Source: Selaginella moellendorffii
Taxonomy: Eukaryota > Streptophyta > Lycopodiopsida > Selaginellales > Selaginellaceae
Direction: 5' to 3'
Assembly: GCF_000143415.4 (NCBI RefSeq)
Contig: NW_003314306.1
Coordinates: 298,587 to 362,586 of the forward strand
Length of the DNA stretch: 64,000 nucleotides
Shown: one piece after another, positions 1 to 12,149 of the stretch
Layout of the letters: each line of letters begins with the position of its first letter
How positions within the stretch are numbered: position 1 is the stretch's first letter
Notes under the pieces: generated by a model
Database searches by the model: none
What the model saw: the letters and a program-made list of their open reading frames with translations, nothing else
Told to the model about the DNA's origin: nothing
Translations under genes and position numbers: made by a program

Positions 1-2300
1 TTCCCGCTGGAGGAACGGTATGGTTGGCAAAGGTTTTGAGCATGATGGAGGAGCTCTCAGTGATCTGTACCTGTGCTGAAAGGGTAGCTTTGAGAGAGAT
101 AGTGTTGCTTCCAGAACCGGAGTCAACCAAAGCATCCATCCTACAAGAGGAAGTACCAATCTGCACCGGGACGAAGAACGGACCAGGATCTCCTCCATAT
201 CTTGTCATATCGACAATGTGCACCTCTTGAGAAGTCCTCTTGAGAGTGCTCTCTGGTGGTCCTGACCGTGCAAACTCCTCCAAACGCTGGCCGAATCCCG
301 GGATAAGACACAACTTGTCTCGGAGCAAAAAGGTGACGGGAGTGTCAACCAGCTGTTGAAGAACCGGCTCCAGAACAGGAATAGCTGTTGGTGGGATCCC
401 AGGAGGAGAAGAGAGTAGTGATTTGAAGGGGAGCTTACAAGCCACCCTCTGTGTCACTGGGCCTGATGCCAATGGAGATTCGCTCTCAACCGGCACTGGG
501 GGATCTGTGGCAGGCTGAGCGGCTACCTTCTTCTTCGCTTGGGCTCGAGTAGCTGCGGTTTGCTGCTGTTGCCTATAGAGTTCCTCGGCTACCAAAATCG
601 TGTTGACTGATGAGGCTGGTGCCTTGCCTTTGCTTGACGAAGGGGCGGCCTCAATTGCTTGTCGCTCCAACTGCTCCTGATATGTCTCTGGACCTCGAGA
701 CGATGTGGAATTATCAGAAAAGGGATGTTGTTGGACACGTTGAGAAGATGGAGGCCGAAGCTCTGGGTGAAGCTTGAAGCAGCGCTGTATGTTGTGTGTG
801 TTCGTTTTGCAATGAGTGCACCAACGGGACTTAAATCTACGTTCCCGAGTTGTAGCGGCCTCTTTCCTGGATTCCACCAGCTCCTGGAGCAGTTTGTCAT
901 GGTGTGATTGTTGTTGAAGAATGTAGCGCACCTGAATTTGGAGCCGAACTCCAAGCTCGTTGCGCTACAAAACGAGGGTCTGGTACAATCCCACGAGCAC
1001 TAGCTCCCCGTATCCAGCACCTGCATGCAAAATGGTGTCAGACGGAGTCTGGCACAATTTTGGCATACCGGTGGCCTAACGTGAGGAGGAGGGTACTCCA
1101 CCGACTAGAGCAGTGTGGAGCTTGGGCTTAGACCCAAGCCGGACGCAGAACAAGGAGCGACACAGCCCAGCAGGAGCCAAACTAATGTCTCAGGTGGTCG
1201 GACATGCATTCCAACCACTATCCCTACTATACATTTGGAACCCCCCACAGCCCCCCCCCCCCCCCCCCTTGAGGGACACACGCTTTGGGCTTTCACCCCA
1301 AGCCTCCTTTAGTACAAGGAGTTAGTCTCTGGGACAAGTCCGAGACTTACTAAATATGGAATGTCCTTAGATTGCGAATTTGGACACGGGACGAACACCA
1401 TTGTGTTCAGGCCGATCTCTACATTCCGTAGATATGCCAAATGAGCTAATCTAGACACTTTCCATAAATAGCATTTGGGACCAAAATGAGACCAACACAA
1501 AAGGTATGATAGCGAGGGTGTTTGGCAGACACGGTAAGCTATCATCTAGCGAATATTGAGGGACTAGTCTCAATACGCGAGGGTTCTTGCCAAGCCAGTG
1601 CAAGACAGAGCAAAAGAGAACTAACAAGCCGGGCCAAGTATGCTTGGCTAAATAGACACTTAGGAATTCCTTCCTTATGCTCATCCGGCCAAGTACAGAT
1701 GCTAAGTCTAGTTTACTAACACTTGGACAAGAGGGGCCAATAAAGGGAACCAGCAGTACCTTCTCCTTCAACTGCCGCATCTCATTGGCAAAGTTCTCAA
1801 GAGCCGGAGGTGTATGTTCAATAGTGACAGGCTTTGATGTGGACGGGCGAATAGCGGCACAAGGTGACTCTGACGGGATGATGGCTTGGTCAAAATCAAC
1901 TCTAGCAATCCCCAAGTCGACCAGAAGCTCTCTTTCCAGCTTTGTGGCAAACGAAAATGCCTCACGGCAAGACCTGAAAGTCTTCTTAAGAGCTACAAGT
2001 TCCCATGCAGACCTGCTGTGAATGCTGTGATCCCCTGTTGCTCATCTTGGACTACTCTGCGATCCCAACACTGCTTCCAGTAAGCTCGAAAGCGTGTGAT
2101 GTAGTCAGGAACAGTCTCGTGAGCACCCTGTCGGAACGAAAAGAGGTCGACAAGTAGCCGATTTGTGGGTTTTTCTTCAACGAAGCGTTCTCTGAAAGAA
2201 GCAAGTAGTGTCTGGAAGTCTGTCCGGTCCTCTGGGAGGAGAGAATCTGCCCAAGTTGCTGCTTTGCCTTCGAGAGACTGCAGGAAGTCGCGGCACATAC
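1..2300 (-). pseudogene. Broken gag-protease of the left-edge retroelement
   Basis: The capsid-like part is at 1993-2298: a helical stretch with KAATWADSLLPE, then FRERFVEEKP and DYITRFRAYWKQC, typical of the retrotransposon gag domain. The frame shifts near 1,995 and continues as ELVALKKTFRSCREAF and onward to about 1745. After the nested LTR the minus strand is open from about 905 to the edge. It has a CCHC zinc knuckle at about 775-822 (C-x2-C-x4-H-x4-C) and an aspartic protease active site LVDSGSGSNTIS near 105-145, with DSG in place of the commoner DTG. Gag would package element RNA and the protease would cleave the polyprotein. The frameshift and insertion make it non-functional. Confidence 0.7.
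922..1750 (-). mobile_element. Nested LTR (solo or fragment) of the C-tract LTR family
   Basis: The block starts TGTAGCGCAC and interrupts the gag frame, which resumes on both sides. From about 1020 to 1560 it matches the LTRs at 35,964-37,088 and 42,630-43,774: the phrase cataccggtggcctaacg, the phrase gacccaagccggacgc, a long C run at about 1252-1268, the sequence cacgctttgggctttcacccc, and the stretch after gttagtctctgggacaa. No second LTR or internal region is present, so it is probably a solo LTR. The right end is uncertain and no clear target duplication was found. Confidence 0.65.
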
Positions 2301-2714
2301 GATCATGTTTGTGGTGCAGTAGTAATCAAAGCGACTAATATGCGATGTTGGAGAGACTGTTCCAACACCTGAGAAGACTGGCAGATCACTCCCCTTCTGC
2401 AGAACATGGAGCTGAGGTCAAGCTAAGGGTGGCTGCGCCATAGCTCGTAAATCTAAGTCACTGGAATCTGTTGAGGAGGAAGAGGACTCGGCCCGAGAAG
2501 GTGCAATGTCATACCTAAGCTGCCTTTGGATGTTGGAAAGTTTACTCCGTACCTTAGGGCCTTGAGGTATGGTGAAAGGGTGCCAATTTGTCGTACGTCT
2601 AGTTTGTACCGGCATCAAATACCCTGAACACTGTAAATGCTTGGTCAAGGCAACTGGGTTGACAGGAGCAAGAAGACTATAGGCTAGTGCTCAAGTTGCT
2701 CACGTAACCATTGA

Positions 2715-2960
2715 CCCGTAGGATAACCGCCGGAGTAGCCACTGAAGTAGCCGCTGGAGGAGCCACTGGAGTAGCCGGTAGAGGAGCCACTGGAGTAGCC
2801 GGTAATCAGGGTAGCCGCTGGAGCAGCCACTAGAGTAGCCGCTGGAGTAGCCACTGGAGTAGCCGGTAACCGGTAACCGGGGTAGCCGCTGGAGCAGCCA
2901 CTGGAGTAGCCGCGGGAGTAGCCGGTAGCCGATAACCGGGGACTTGTGACCTGTAACCGG
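2715..2960 (-). repeat. 15-bp minisatellite in the gag leader
   Basis: Degenerate tandem copies of about 15 bp (gtagccgctggagta and variants) interleave with gtaaccggtaaccgg units. On the minus strand they read as a low-complexity Ser-Gly-Tyr repeat at the N-terminal side of gag. Slippage could explain the array. Confidence 0.6.
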
Positions 2961-3759
2961 TAACCCCTACTCTCGCTCCTACCCCTGCACTTGCTCCTGC
3001 TGTTCCTGTTCCTACGGTTACCTGTTCCTTGAAGATTGCTTCGTTCCCAAGGAACCCCCGACAAAGGTTAACCCAAAAGAGAAAAATGAGTCCTCTAGTC
3101 TTGATCCTTCTCCATTTTGACTGTCGGTGGGCTCGTTGGCAAGGGCTCAGCCCCGTCTCCCCTCTATTGTAGGAATGTGGGAAGAAGCCGCCTCAATATC
3201 CCCTGAAATCCACGAAGAGGTAGCCTAGAACGCCAACATTGTGGAAAAACATGTGCATGTCTGTGATGTAGATCGATACTAAGGCACCGTTGGTATTTTT
3301 GGAAAGCCTAGGACCAGGAGCACCTCTAGAACTAAACAGTAGCCAAAACAAAGCCCGGAGGAACACGAATTCCTACTACAAAGATGACCCAACTTGGCCG
3401 GAGAAGAAAATCCTTTTACATGCCGTTAATTTGCCCAAATTTAGTGCCAAGAACTACCACTACTCATAGATCTAGGCCAGATCTACAAGCCCAAATGCAC
3501 TACCTTGAGAAATTTGGCCGAGGATCCAGGCGAGAAAGTGAAAACCCCAAAATGCTCATCCGACCGAGCCAAGAAACGTTGTATCTCTTCAAATATTGCA
3601 CGGCTTGATGAGCGCCATACCTTGCTGGAAAGAGGAGCTCCAGACCTATCTAACACACTCAAGATCAAAGAAAACCACCGCAAGATGAACAAGGAATTCC
3701 TTCCCAAACTCTGCGGCCAAAAGAAAAAAGAGAAATGACGCTTCAGAAAGTCTTGCACG

Positions 3760-3776
3760 TCACGCCGGGTTCACCA
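3760..3776 (-). other. Primer-binding site (tRNA 3'-end complement)
   Basis: The minus strand reads TGGTGAACCCGGCGTGA two bases inside the LTR end. It starts with TGG, so its complement ends in CCA as a tRNA 3' end does. The tRNA species was not identified; it is not the TGGTATC type seen in the other elements of this window. Confidence 0.55.
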
Positions 3777-3778
3777 TT

Positions 3779-3966
3779 TGTTGGAGGAAGGAGGGGCACC
3801 TCCCCCAACGCTCGCTCAAACACGAGAAATGCTTCACTGCTCTCTGCAAAAATGCCCCCCCTCGCCCTTGTGAGGCAAGGGTTTTATACAAGGAAGATGG
3901 GGAATATTTTGAGGACCAGAATATTCCCTCTCTCTCTCTCACTCTCCCGGTGGCCACGCCCTAACA
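3779..3966 (-). repeat. 5' LTR of the left-edge retrotransposon
   Basis: This is a 188-bp block with TG...CA ends on both strands (TGTTGGAGG at one end, CCCTAACA at the other). It sits directly outside a tRNA-type primer-binding site. On the minus strand it carries a TATAAAA box (3882-3888), then a C/G-rich leader, consistent with a Pol II promoter. A CT microsatellite lies near its outer end. The partner LTR is outside the window, so the ends rest on the TG/CA rule and PBS spacing alone. Confidence 0.6.
3882..3888 (-). promoter_or_regulatory. TATA box in the 188-bp LTR
   Basis: The minus strand reads TATAAAA about 105 bases before the inner LTR end, the usual layout for an LTR promoter driving genomic RNA. 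Confidence 0.5.
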
Positions 3967-5000
3967 CTACTACTTGTACTTGGCCCCCCAGCATTTCATA
4001 TCAATCTCCACCTCCATCCCCAAACTCTACCAACATTCCATATTCACCTCCATATAACAATCCTTTTTCTGTTGAGGGCTCTAATGAAGTTGAACTAGAG
4101 CTCCCTATATATGAAATTTCAGATCTTGCTACTAGAGAGGGATTGCCTCAAGTACTTCAAAAGCAATGCCATATGTTTTTGTAAGATCTTACTCCTAATA
4201 TGGTAGAACTACTTAAAAGCACAAAATGCTATTACATTCAATATCCAATATACTACTTTTTTTTGGACAAGACAAATGGCTTTATAAGTTTACAAACATT
4301 TTTTGAGCATTGTAGCAATTGCCTAATGTACATGTGGATATACAATAGATTCAAAAATGAGTTACAAACCCATACCCATTATTCCTTCATGGTAAGGAAC
4401 AACATCCCCTTGTAAAACATTACATCAGCTAGTGTAAAATATAGGGTTTTTAGGCCACCCTATAATGGAATGTAAGATCTAGAATTACTTTACTATACTA
4501 TAGTATTATCACTTTTAAAAGAAAAAATATAATAAAATGATATTAGTTGCAGGTAACATACTTTGTTCTAGAAGGTGTTATTATATTATATACAATTGTT
4601 TACAAGATGTTGAAAGAGGAGATGGCAACACACAAGTGCTACAAAGTGATGGTGCCATGTGAAAATGATAATTTGCAATTATGATATCTAACATTATCAT
4701 TGAACATTTGACACTTTCACTGACATATGACACTTTCACTAACATTTGACACTTTTATTAATATCTGACACTTTCATAGACATTTGACATGTAACAAATT
4801 TTTCATTTTATATAAGGATGCAATTAACTTTCTTTTGCCTTATAATTAACATATTGATTTCTTTTATGCTTCCTCCTATACTGGTATTGTGGGGAAGATT
4901 CACCTTGTATATGTTGAGCCAAGGCTTCTACATAGTCGGGGGAGACTTCCAAAGCCTTCAATTCTAAAAACTCTACATGACTGTGATTTATAAAATAAAA
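3967..5000. other. Gene-poor AT-rich stretch
   Basis: No gene is recognised. From 3967 to 4184 there is an open plus-strand stretch rich in Pro and Ser with no identifiable domain, probably a relic. From about 4690 to 4790 the phrase acatttgacactttcac recurs several times as a short degenerate tandem repeat. Confidence 0.5.
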
Positions 5001-5033
5001 CTAAACATATATTGAAATTTTAATAAATATAAT

Positions 5034-6512
5034 TTACCTCTTTGAGGTTGGAGGCAACTCACGAAATCCTTTGAGCTGGCATTTGAAAAAATTATGTTCT
5101 TCAATAGCAAACACTAACCTATCAGAGTCACGTGTTGCCTCCACCATAGAACCGCTACCTATTGTGCAATCAATCACAACACTATCTAGTGGGTAATAGA
5201 GCTCAAGTAAGACTTGCATCGCCGATGGAGTTCAAAATCAGTACCCTGGAAACGTGTTGTAGATCTGCTCATCCATAAGATTGGGTATAATATTAGTGGA
5301 ATTGTTGTACCTAGGCAAAAAATATGTTGCATGTTCACTATCACAAAACCCATCATATGTGTTTCTGCAAAAGGCATGATAGGTCCACATCATAACTTGG
5401 AAAATAAAAAAGTTTCGAAATTAGATAAAAATATAAAATATATACTCACCTTTTCAGGCTTCCCTTGGATGCCCCTAGTATTGACACTAATAGGATCCAT
5501 AATGCACCTAGAAGAGAATGACTTGAAATGAGCTTTTGTTACACACATCATAAGCTCATACATTCAGTTAAGGTCATTCAGTAAGATAAAGGTGACATAG
5601 CTAGCTTCGAGCATAAGTGCTTCAGACAAGAGGAATGTATCGCACATGTGGTAAGGTGTGAGAAAGTTCCAATCCTCAACTTTCCCATTGATATTTGAAA
5701 AACTGTTTGGAAAGTCGAAGAGAATAAAGTCTGCAACTGGGAGCAAGGGCCTTTGTATTTTTCAGCATCAACAATTAAATTAGCACCATATATTTATGTT
5801 GTTGTTGTTTTCCGTGAAAGACGTAAAAAATTTACTGTAGGAGCCAATGAAAACACCTACAATGCCTCATTGTGTTATTGGGGAAATAGGATGGAACTAT
5901 AGAAGAGCTAAGTGAATAAAAAAAACAATGAATAATATGCTACCGTCATATGGCATATTATCGATAAGAGTGCCTCCAACTTTTCTTCACGAGCATTTCA
6001 TCGAGCTGGATTGAAATTACTACTAATAGTCACTGTTGCAAAAAATATGTATTACCACCTTTAGTTTGTAAAATTCACTTTTGCTTACCTTAAGGTCAAT
6101 GTGATATTTTGTGAACCACTTAATCATTGTTATTTACTAGTGGAACCTAATCTGGATCTTGGTTGTTTGATGGTTGGACTAGAACCTAATCTTGGCTATT
6201 TAGTGGTGGAATGTGAACTTGATTTAAAGCTTCCTCATCCTCGTCTCCATCATCACTTGCATTGCTATCATTACTAGCATTGACAACTTTTTACTAGTAT
6301 AGTGTAGGGGTCTTCTTTCCTAAGAGCTCCAACTCCCAAGGGCATTCTATCTTCCATGCCTTTGGAATTCTTGCAAACATTGTTGGGTACATTCCTCCAT
6401 CCCTTACACCCTTTTGTAACAAGTCAAGTGCAAACTGGTGCCTCAAATGGCATGGTTCTATATCGAAAATACTTGTAAACGATATATATTTAAAAAAAGT
6501 CTTAGAAATCAT
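5034..6512 (-). pseudogene. Relic of a beta-class DNA methyltransferase-like gene
   Basis: The minus strand holds broken pieces in methyltransferase order. An upstream piece at 6294-6512 contains GMYPTMFARIPKAWKIECPW. A piece at 5564-5746 contains DFILFDFPNSF, at the place where amino-methyltransferases have the DPPY motif. A piece at 5034-5219 contains VVIDCTIGSGSMVEAT, like the SAM-binding motif I (DPFxGSG). The catalytic motif coming before the SAM motif is the beta-class arrangement. The pieces lie in separate frames with AT-rich gaps that could be introns or decay. The same arrangement appears in the minus-strand gene at 12-25 kb, so this may be an older relative. Function is inferred from motifs only. 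Confidence 0.4.
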
Positions 6513-6716
6513 GTTATACCTATAAGTTGTATGTCACATGAAATAAGGCTAACTATGTTGGCAATCATAAGTTGTTGTGTTTATAGACTTCTTTGGCAGC
6601 CACCCCTCTTTGATGCCTTCCAATGATGTGTTGATGTAGATGTCGAAAGACATGAATGTGCCATCTGAATCGTCACAAATATGCAGTGCCAAGAACTTCT
6701 CACCTTTACTTATAGT

Positions 6717-7089
6717 TTACATGATGTAGACAACCCTTCTTATCATATTTTCAAATAGTTTTGGCAGTCCTTTCTTTTTGTTCATCAAGTGTTTGGTGAA
6801 CTGTTTTTTCCCTTGTCCACATAACACTCTCTTGGAAGCACTTGTCCACCATATTGTTAAGAAAGTTTGCAACTCTTTCAACTCCAGGTTGTTCCTTAAG
6901 TTCCCTATCGTGAACATCACTAGATTGCCCAACTTTAGGGATTTGTGCTGGTGGTGGGCCAATGAGGAGTAAAGGTGGAGGTAGCAGTGGTAATGGTGGG
7001 GGTGGTAATGGTGGTAGTAGGGCTAGAGGTAATAATGGTAGTGGTGGTGGCAATAGTAGCAATGGTAGTGGTGGAGGTGGTGATGGCAA
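6717..7089 (-). pseudogene. Unknown decayed ORF with a Pro/Leu-rich simple repeat
   Basis: On the minus strand a GGN/CCN simple repeat (about 6968-7090) reads as Pro/Leu. It leads into GPPPAQIPKVGQSSDVHD and a helical segment (RVANFLNNMVDKCFQESV), and the frame then shifts near 6780. No family is recognised. It may be the upstream part of the methyltransferase-like relic, because it lies on the same strand. Confidence 0.25.
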
Positions 7090-7352
7090 AGGCGATGGTG
7101 GTAAAGGTGGTGGATCTTTAAGAAATTGTGTCTTTGTTGATGTGCCAATGGATATATCAATTGTAATATCATCATTAATGTTAAATTAAACTTTTTGTAT
7201 CTTTTTGGTTTGAACAACCATTTTAGGTGGTACAATTTTCTTTTTTTGCAAAAAAAGAAATTTTGTTAGTCAAACTAAACAAAGATAATAAGAAAATCAA
7301 ATAGTCAAATAAAACAAAAATAAATCAAGTGGGCCCAAAATCAACTTCAGGC

Positions 7353-7505
7353 ATTTTGGCTACTATGGGGGCTAAGGTTATTTGAATAACCTCGTCTAAC
7401 CCGAGCTCAACCTTAGGCACTTTGGCCACCCAAAGGGTTGAGGTTATTCAAATAACTTTGGCCTCTAAAGCGGCCAGAGTGCCCACAGTCAAGCTCGGCT
7501 CAGCG
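7353..7505. repeat. Foldback (inverted) repeat
   Basis: Two arms contain aggttatttgaataacct and gaggttattcaaataac, flanked by ggcactttggcc and ggccagagtgcc in opposite orientation. This could be a small foldback or MITE-like element. No target duplication was established. Confidence 0.4.
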
Positions 7506-7589
7506 ACAGAAGCTAATAGAAGCAAGAAGAAAAATCATGGAAACAATCAAATAAAAACTCACTATTGGTGGCATTTTTCCTTCTTGATC

Positions 7590-7835
7590 TCTCGATTGTG
7601 CTGAATCTCTCACACTCTCAATCTCAACTCATGTTCACACTTGTGCCCTCGATCTCCCACACTCTTCCGCACTCAATCTCTCCCACTTGCATGCTCAATC
7701 TCCTGCACTCACGTGCTCCACACTCAATCTCTTGATCTTTTGTGCACTCAATCACTCAATCTCTTGTATGTTTAATCCCTCGATCTCCTTCATGCTCAAT
7801 CCCTTGATCTCTTGCATGCTCTACTCACGGTGCAA
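7590..7835. repeat. Pyrimidine-rich degenerate tandem repeat (CACTCAATCTC type)
   Basis: About 245 bp of imperfect copies of cactcaatctc, ctcgatctc and ctcttgatct form a strongly asymmetric CT-rich strand. No coding potential is seen. Confidence 0.55.
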
Positions 7836-7861
7836 ATAGTAATCTAATCTTGGTGGCTACA

Positions 7862-7897
7862 CTAACCCTAACCCTGACGGCTGCCCTAACCCTAACC
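7862..7897. repeat. Short telomere-like CCCTAA tracts
   Basis: Two short runs of ctaaccctaaccc are separated by tgacggctg. They are CCCTAA units, not the plant CCCTAAA, so they may be simple-sequence drift. Confidence 0.35.
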
Positions 7898-7899
7898 AA

Positions 7900-9985
7900 T
7901 ATCTCATCTTGGCTGTTCATTCCAAATAACCTAAATCTCAACCATCACAATATCTTCAATTTTATTTTATCTTATCATTATTATTATATGTGAATTATGG
8001 TTCTTTATTGTGTATATTTTAATGATGATATAACTAGCATCTATCAATAATTCTGTTATTAGAGATATGATATATTTTTTCTAAATTATCTAAAAAGGAT
8101 GCATTCTCATCAATATTTTATATATATTTTAGAACCGTTACAAGAACTTTAAAGAGTATAAATAAGGCACATTAAAATATGTTGCACTATATTTATCTAT
8201 AAATGGATGGATCCTCATCCTGAAATTTATTTTGTGTTGTATTAGATCCTAAAAAATAGGCATGTGCTTTAAATGTTATTGAGCAATGTTCACAATTATG
8301 GATAAAACTTGAGTTGTACTACGAATCAAATCTATCATTGAAGAATAAGATTTGACAAGAATTATCATCATCTACCATTTAAGATTTGACAACTTGACAC
8401 ATCACATATGCTGACAATTAGATTGGATCTCTTGAATTGACAAACTATAGCAGAATGTCATTACTAATATCATTATTGACTATCAAACTTCACATGCTGA
8501 AAATCCTTCCTTGGATCTATGTGTATACATGCATCAGATATCATAATAGATGACAGTAATATTAATACTATCACACTTGCACATGTTAAATTTGCTATAA
8601 AATTTAAATTCATTTTGTATATTGACATTCTTCTTATTGCTCTATTTAAATTTCAATTACTTTTCACTATGGATTTTTATAAGTAGTATAAAGAAAGAGA
8701 ACTCCAAAACCTATTGAGAAGGATAGAGAGGTTTCTTTTTCATTTTCAAAATCACCCACCTCTTTCATTCTCTTAGAGTATTGTTTCCGAAAGTTTTTTA
8801 TATCGGCGTTTTGATCTTCGTCTTGGCTCTATTGCTTTAGAGGCTGTGATTTGTAACAACACTGGTATAGTTGTATGTTTAGAGGTTTGTCTTTCAGGTG
8901 TGGGCAAAGGTGGACAGCAATAAGATTTGCAGAATTCTAAATCGAAAGAGATTTGAGTTTTTGGATATTCAATCAAAGTGTCAAGATGCACTCTAACTAA
9001 AGTGAATATGAAGCAAGAGTCAATTATTATTTTTTCATCCTCTTTTAATTCAAGTGAAGAAGTTATGCTAGTGTCGACGCCGAATTCACTAGCTCCAGCT
9101 CTAGCTCTAGCTTTAGCAATATTCAAAGCTGTTAGCAATGCTTTCCAGTTTTTGTGCCTCTCAATCGACATGCACTTGTTTTTGTATAGGCTTGTGAGCG
9201 AACTTCCATCCTCCTACAATAACAACATTTTCTTAGAGCTACCACCTCTTGTTAGTAACACAGCTTTCAAACGGAAGGGGATGGAAACCAAGCAGGATGT
9301 CTACAATTGGTGTAAGATCAAGACTACACACTTCTAACATTTTGAAGACATAGTGTCTATAGTTCATTGTGGTAGGAATTTAGATTGTGTGGATGAAGCA
9401 TGCAATTGAGACCGCTGTAGAAATTCTATATTTTCGAAGGGTTTACAGTCAATCCTCCAGCTTATGACACCATTGCTGTTGGATTCAAGTGTTGATTCTG
9501 CAAAAACACTCCTCTATGTTGTGTTATCTATGAGGCCAAGATGTATTACTTTCTTCCATAGGATGAAGTGGCTGGAAGAGCTGCAATGCATGTTAGCACA
9601 TACATATATTCATTGTAGAAGGGATACAAAGGAGTTCTCTTAACCGTTTCAAAGATGTTGTGCTGGAAGAGACTATGAGAAACTCATCTACAACTCTAAA
9701 GCATGTTCAAAAGATCGTTCTCAAGGATTTTATCGCAAATACTTTACTCAATCTAGGTTGTTAAAGGACTTAACTAAATGAGGTTAGCTCATGGGACTTA
9801 CTACAAGGAGTATAACCTACTACTAGCCTAAGGAGGTATGTTGGTTATATTTCATAAGTTATAATAATATTTTTTTCTTACATTATATTGTTTAAGATAA
9901 AATCTTGGATGTGTGAATCTCAAGAGGGGAAGTTGCAATCAAAAATTGACTGCATCCTTGAATTGAAACAAACCTATTTACACAA
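7900..9985. other. AT-rich stretch with one unidentified minus-strand ORF (8773-9171)
   Basis: Most of this is AT-rich and non-coding. On the minus strand 8773-9171 is open for 132 codons, starting MSIERHKNWKALLTALNIAK and ending in a basic RRRSKRRYKK tail. Its composition is not random, but no family is recognised and it may be a transposon relic. From 9340 to 9985 there is nothing identifiable. Confidence 0.3.
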
Positions 9986-10129
9986 GTTCATCTATGAAAG
10001 TTTGTTTCTAGACCAAGTTATGAATGAGTAGGAGTGCTCTATAAGACACAAATCCCAAAAGCCCCAAAGTGGAGCCGAAAGTGCCATGTGGTAGTGGCCG
10101 GAGAGAAAGCCAAACAAGCATAACATGTT

Positions 10130-11490
10130 TGGACTAAAAACTTCGACTTGAAAAGTCAAGAGTGAAAGTGGAACTCCCAACGAAGTGCTCAAGGAACAAG
10201 CACGAAGCAAGCAGTAAGTGAGTCTCTAGAAAAAGGAACACAAAAGGACCAACACATGACACATGGAGAAATTCGAGATGGACTCGAGATGGACCCGAGA
10301 TGGAGTTTGAGATGGAGTCCGAGATAGACCCGAGATGGAGTCCGAGATGGACCCGAGATGGAGTCCAAAATGAACATGAAATGGAGTTCGAGATAGAGTC
10401 CAAGATGGACCTCGAGATAGACCCGAGATAGAGTCCAAGATAGACCTGAGATTGAGACTGAGATCGAGACTAAGACCGAGACCGAGTCCGAGTCCGAAAT
10501 TGAGATCAAGACCAAGTCCAAGTCTGAGTCTGAGTCTAAGTCTAAGTCTAAGTCCGAATACTAATACAGGCTGTTGGGTGAAAGCCCAAAGCAATTGTCC
10601 CCCAAGGGGGGGGGGGGGGGCGGTTGGAGGGGGTTCCAAAAGTATAATAGGGAGAGTGTGGGGGTGTGATCCTAGTGGAGCTAGTTTGGCTAGGAAAGGC
10701 CAGTTTAGCCTAGGAAGGCCATACCCAGCTGTTGGGTGATGAGATAACCACTAAGAAGTCCAAGGCTAGAGTAAATATAGATTGACAAGTGGGGTAGCTT
10801 AGTGAAGTGTTTAAGAGCTAACTCTAGTTCTCCTAGGAGATCAAATGGTCGATGCTCCCAGTCCAAGCATGGGTGGCACTACCTACTTGGATACCTGGCG
10901 TGGCTCAACAGAACCTTGCTCTAGAGCACCTAAAGGCAAAAGGCGGGGAGAGTTACTTATGAAGCTTGCGTAGGGCCATGGTATTCTGAAATGTTGTCCC
11001 AAAGTCTTAGACTATGGAAAGGAAGAGGAGTAGTCCTCTGGTGCGGCGATCAAGGATACAGTCACATAGTGAGGAAGTCCCAAAGGAGAGTGGGACTTGG
11101 TGGTTGGGCCTGTGGGCTTTGATCCAATGGCAGTGTTATGTTTGTGGGCATCTTAAGGATGCTAAAGAGTGGATCTAAGATGATCACTCATGGACGAGCA
11201 GCATAGTCTTTGAGAGACGGGACTATGATGTAAGTGACTAAGGTGAATGGGCATGGCCTTAGCATAACAGGTTGATATGTCGGTGGTACCTTGGGGTGTC
11301 GGTCTTGGGATCGAACACATAGAGCACTTGGATCAAGTCCAAAGGTTGAATGGCATGGATGCCATTTTCGGGGCTAACAAGCCCCAAGTCCTGAATTAGA
11401 CTTATGGAAGTTGTGAATGAGACTCCTTCAAGTGGTTGGAGGTGTGGGTGAGTGACTAAAGTAAAATAGAAAAATTAACTACTTACACGC
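10130..11490 (+). mobile_element. Diverged solo-LTR-like block related to the chromovirus LTR
   Basis: It shares layout with the LTR at 17,070-18,217. First comes a hexamer-phased purine array of gagatgg/gagtccgagat units (about 10,255-10,555). Next comes ggtgaaagcccaaagc, a G run (about 10,604-10,620), and gggttccaaaagtataatag. Further on is a matching stretch around 10,820-10,900 (agagctaactctagttctcc, gatgctcccag, gtggcactacctacttgg) that aligns with the chromovirus LTR. No internal region or second LTR is adjacent, so it is probably a solo LTR. Both ends are approximate and no target duplication was found. Confidence 0.5.
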
Positions 11491-11699
11491 CCCTTCGTCT
11501 TCAAAATATTTACCATAAACCCTGCCTTTGGTGTAGATTTTGTCTCTCGAATGAACATGTTAGGGTCTAGTGATTTTGCAAATGCATGGGTACATTTTGA
11601 CCATATAGGGCACATATCGGGTTAGACAACCATAGGAGCTCATGTATATAATCCAAGGTAATTTTTATTCTCATTATATTGAAATTATTGTAATATTAC

Positions 11700-11721
11700 G
11701 CTCTATTTCGTTAAAGTGGGA
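11700..11721 (+). repeat. Left 22-bp inverted repeat
   Basis: It is an exact reverse complement of 32,331-32,352. A match this long is not expected by chance in 64 kb. A short hairpin (gtggga...tcccac) overlaps its inner end. Confidence 0.7.
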
Positions 11722-12149
11722 ATTGTCATTATCCCACTTGTAAAATAAGGTTTCCAAACCTTTATATAGTATATAAATATAACAAAATTCAACTGCATTG
11801 AGGCACATGCCATTTTATTTTAAACAAGGAAATGTCTACTCAATCACTTCTCCTCCCCCTGCCACTGCTTCACCTCTCTCTTCTCCTTGTCATCATCGTC
11901 CAATTTCTTTCCATCCTTTTAATATTGGCTCAGTTGCTCCGAGTCTAGGTGGAGCCCAAGTCCCCATTCAATCTTTACTTTCCCCTTATTAATAAAACAA
12001 CTTCGTAGACTTCCAATAACATGCTGTAACACGTTGTAACACTTCTAGTATAATGCAAATCCTCTCAAAGAATTGTCTTTTAATATTAATACAATGGCAT
12101 GGAACCCCATGCCATAATAAGTTACATTTTTAAATAAATACATGCCATC

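Larger units (their letters stand above)
1..3966 (-). mobile_element. Ty3/Gypsy-type LTR retrotransposon, partial (runs off the left edge)
   Basis: Read on the minus strand, the parts come in retroelement order. There is a short LTR (3779-3966), a primer-binding site directly inside it (3760-3776), an untranslated leader, a gag region with a low-complexity segment, a capsid-like domain, a CCHC zinc knuckle, and an aspartic protease that reaches the window edge. Reverse transcriptase and the second LTR would lie to the left. The gag frame is broken by at least one frameshift (near 1,995) and by a nested LTR (about 922-1750), so this copy is dead. The superfamily is inferred from gag-protease layout, because no reverse transcriptase or integrase is in view. 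Confidence 0.75.
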
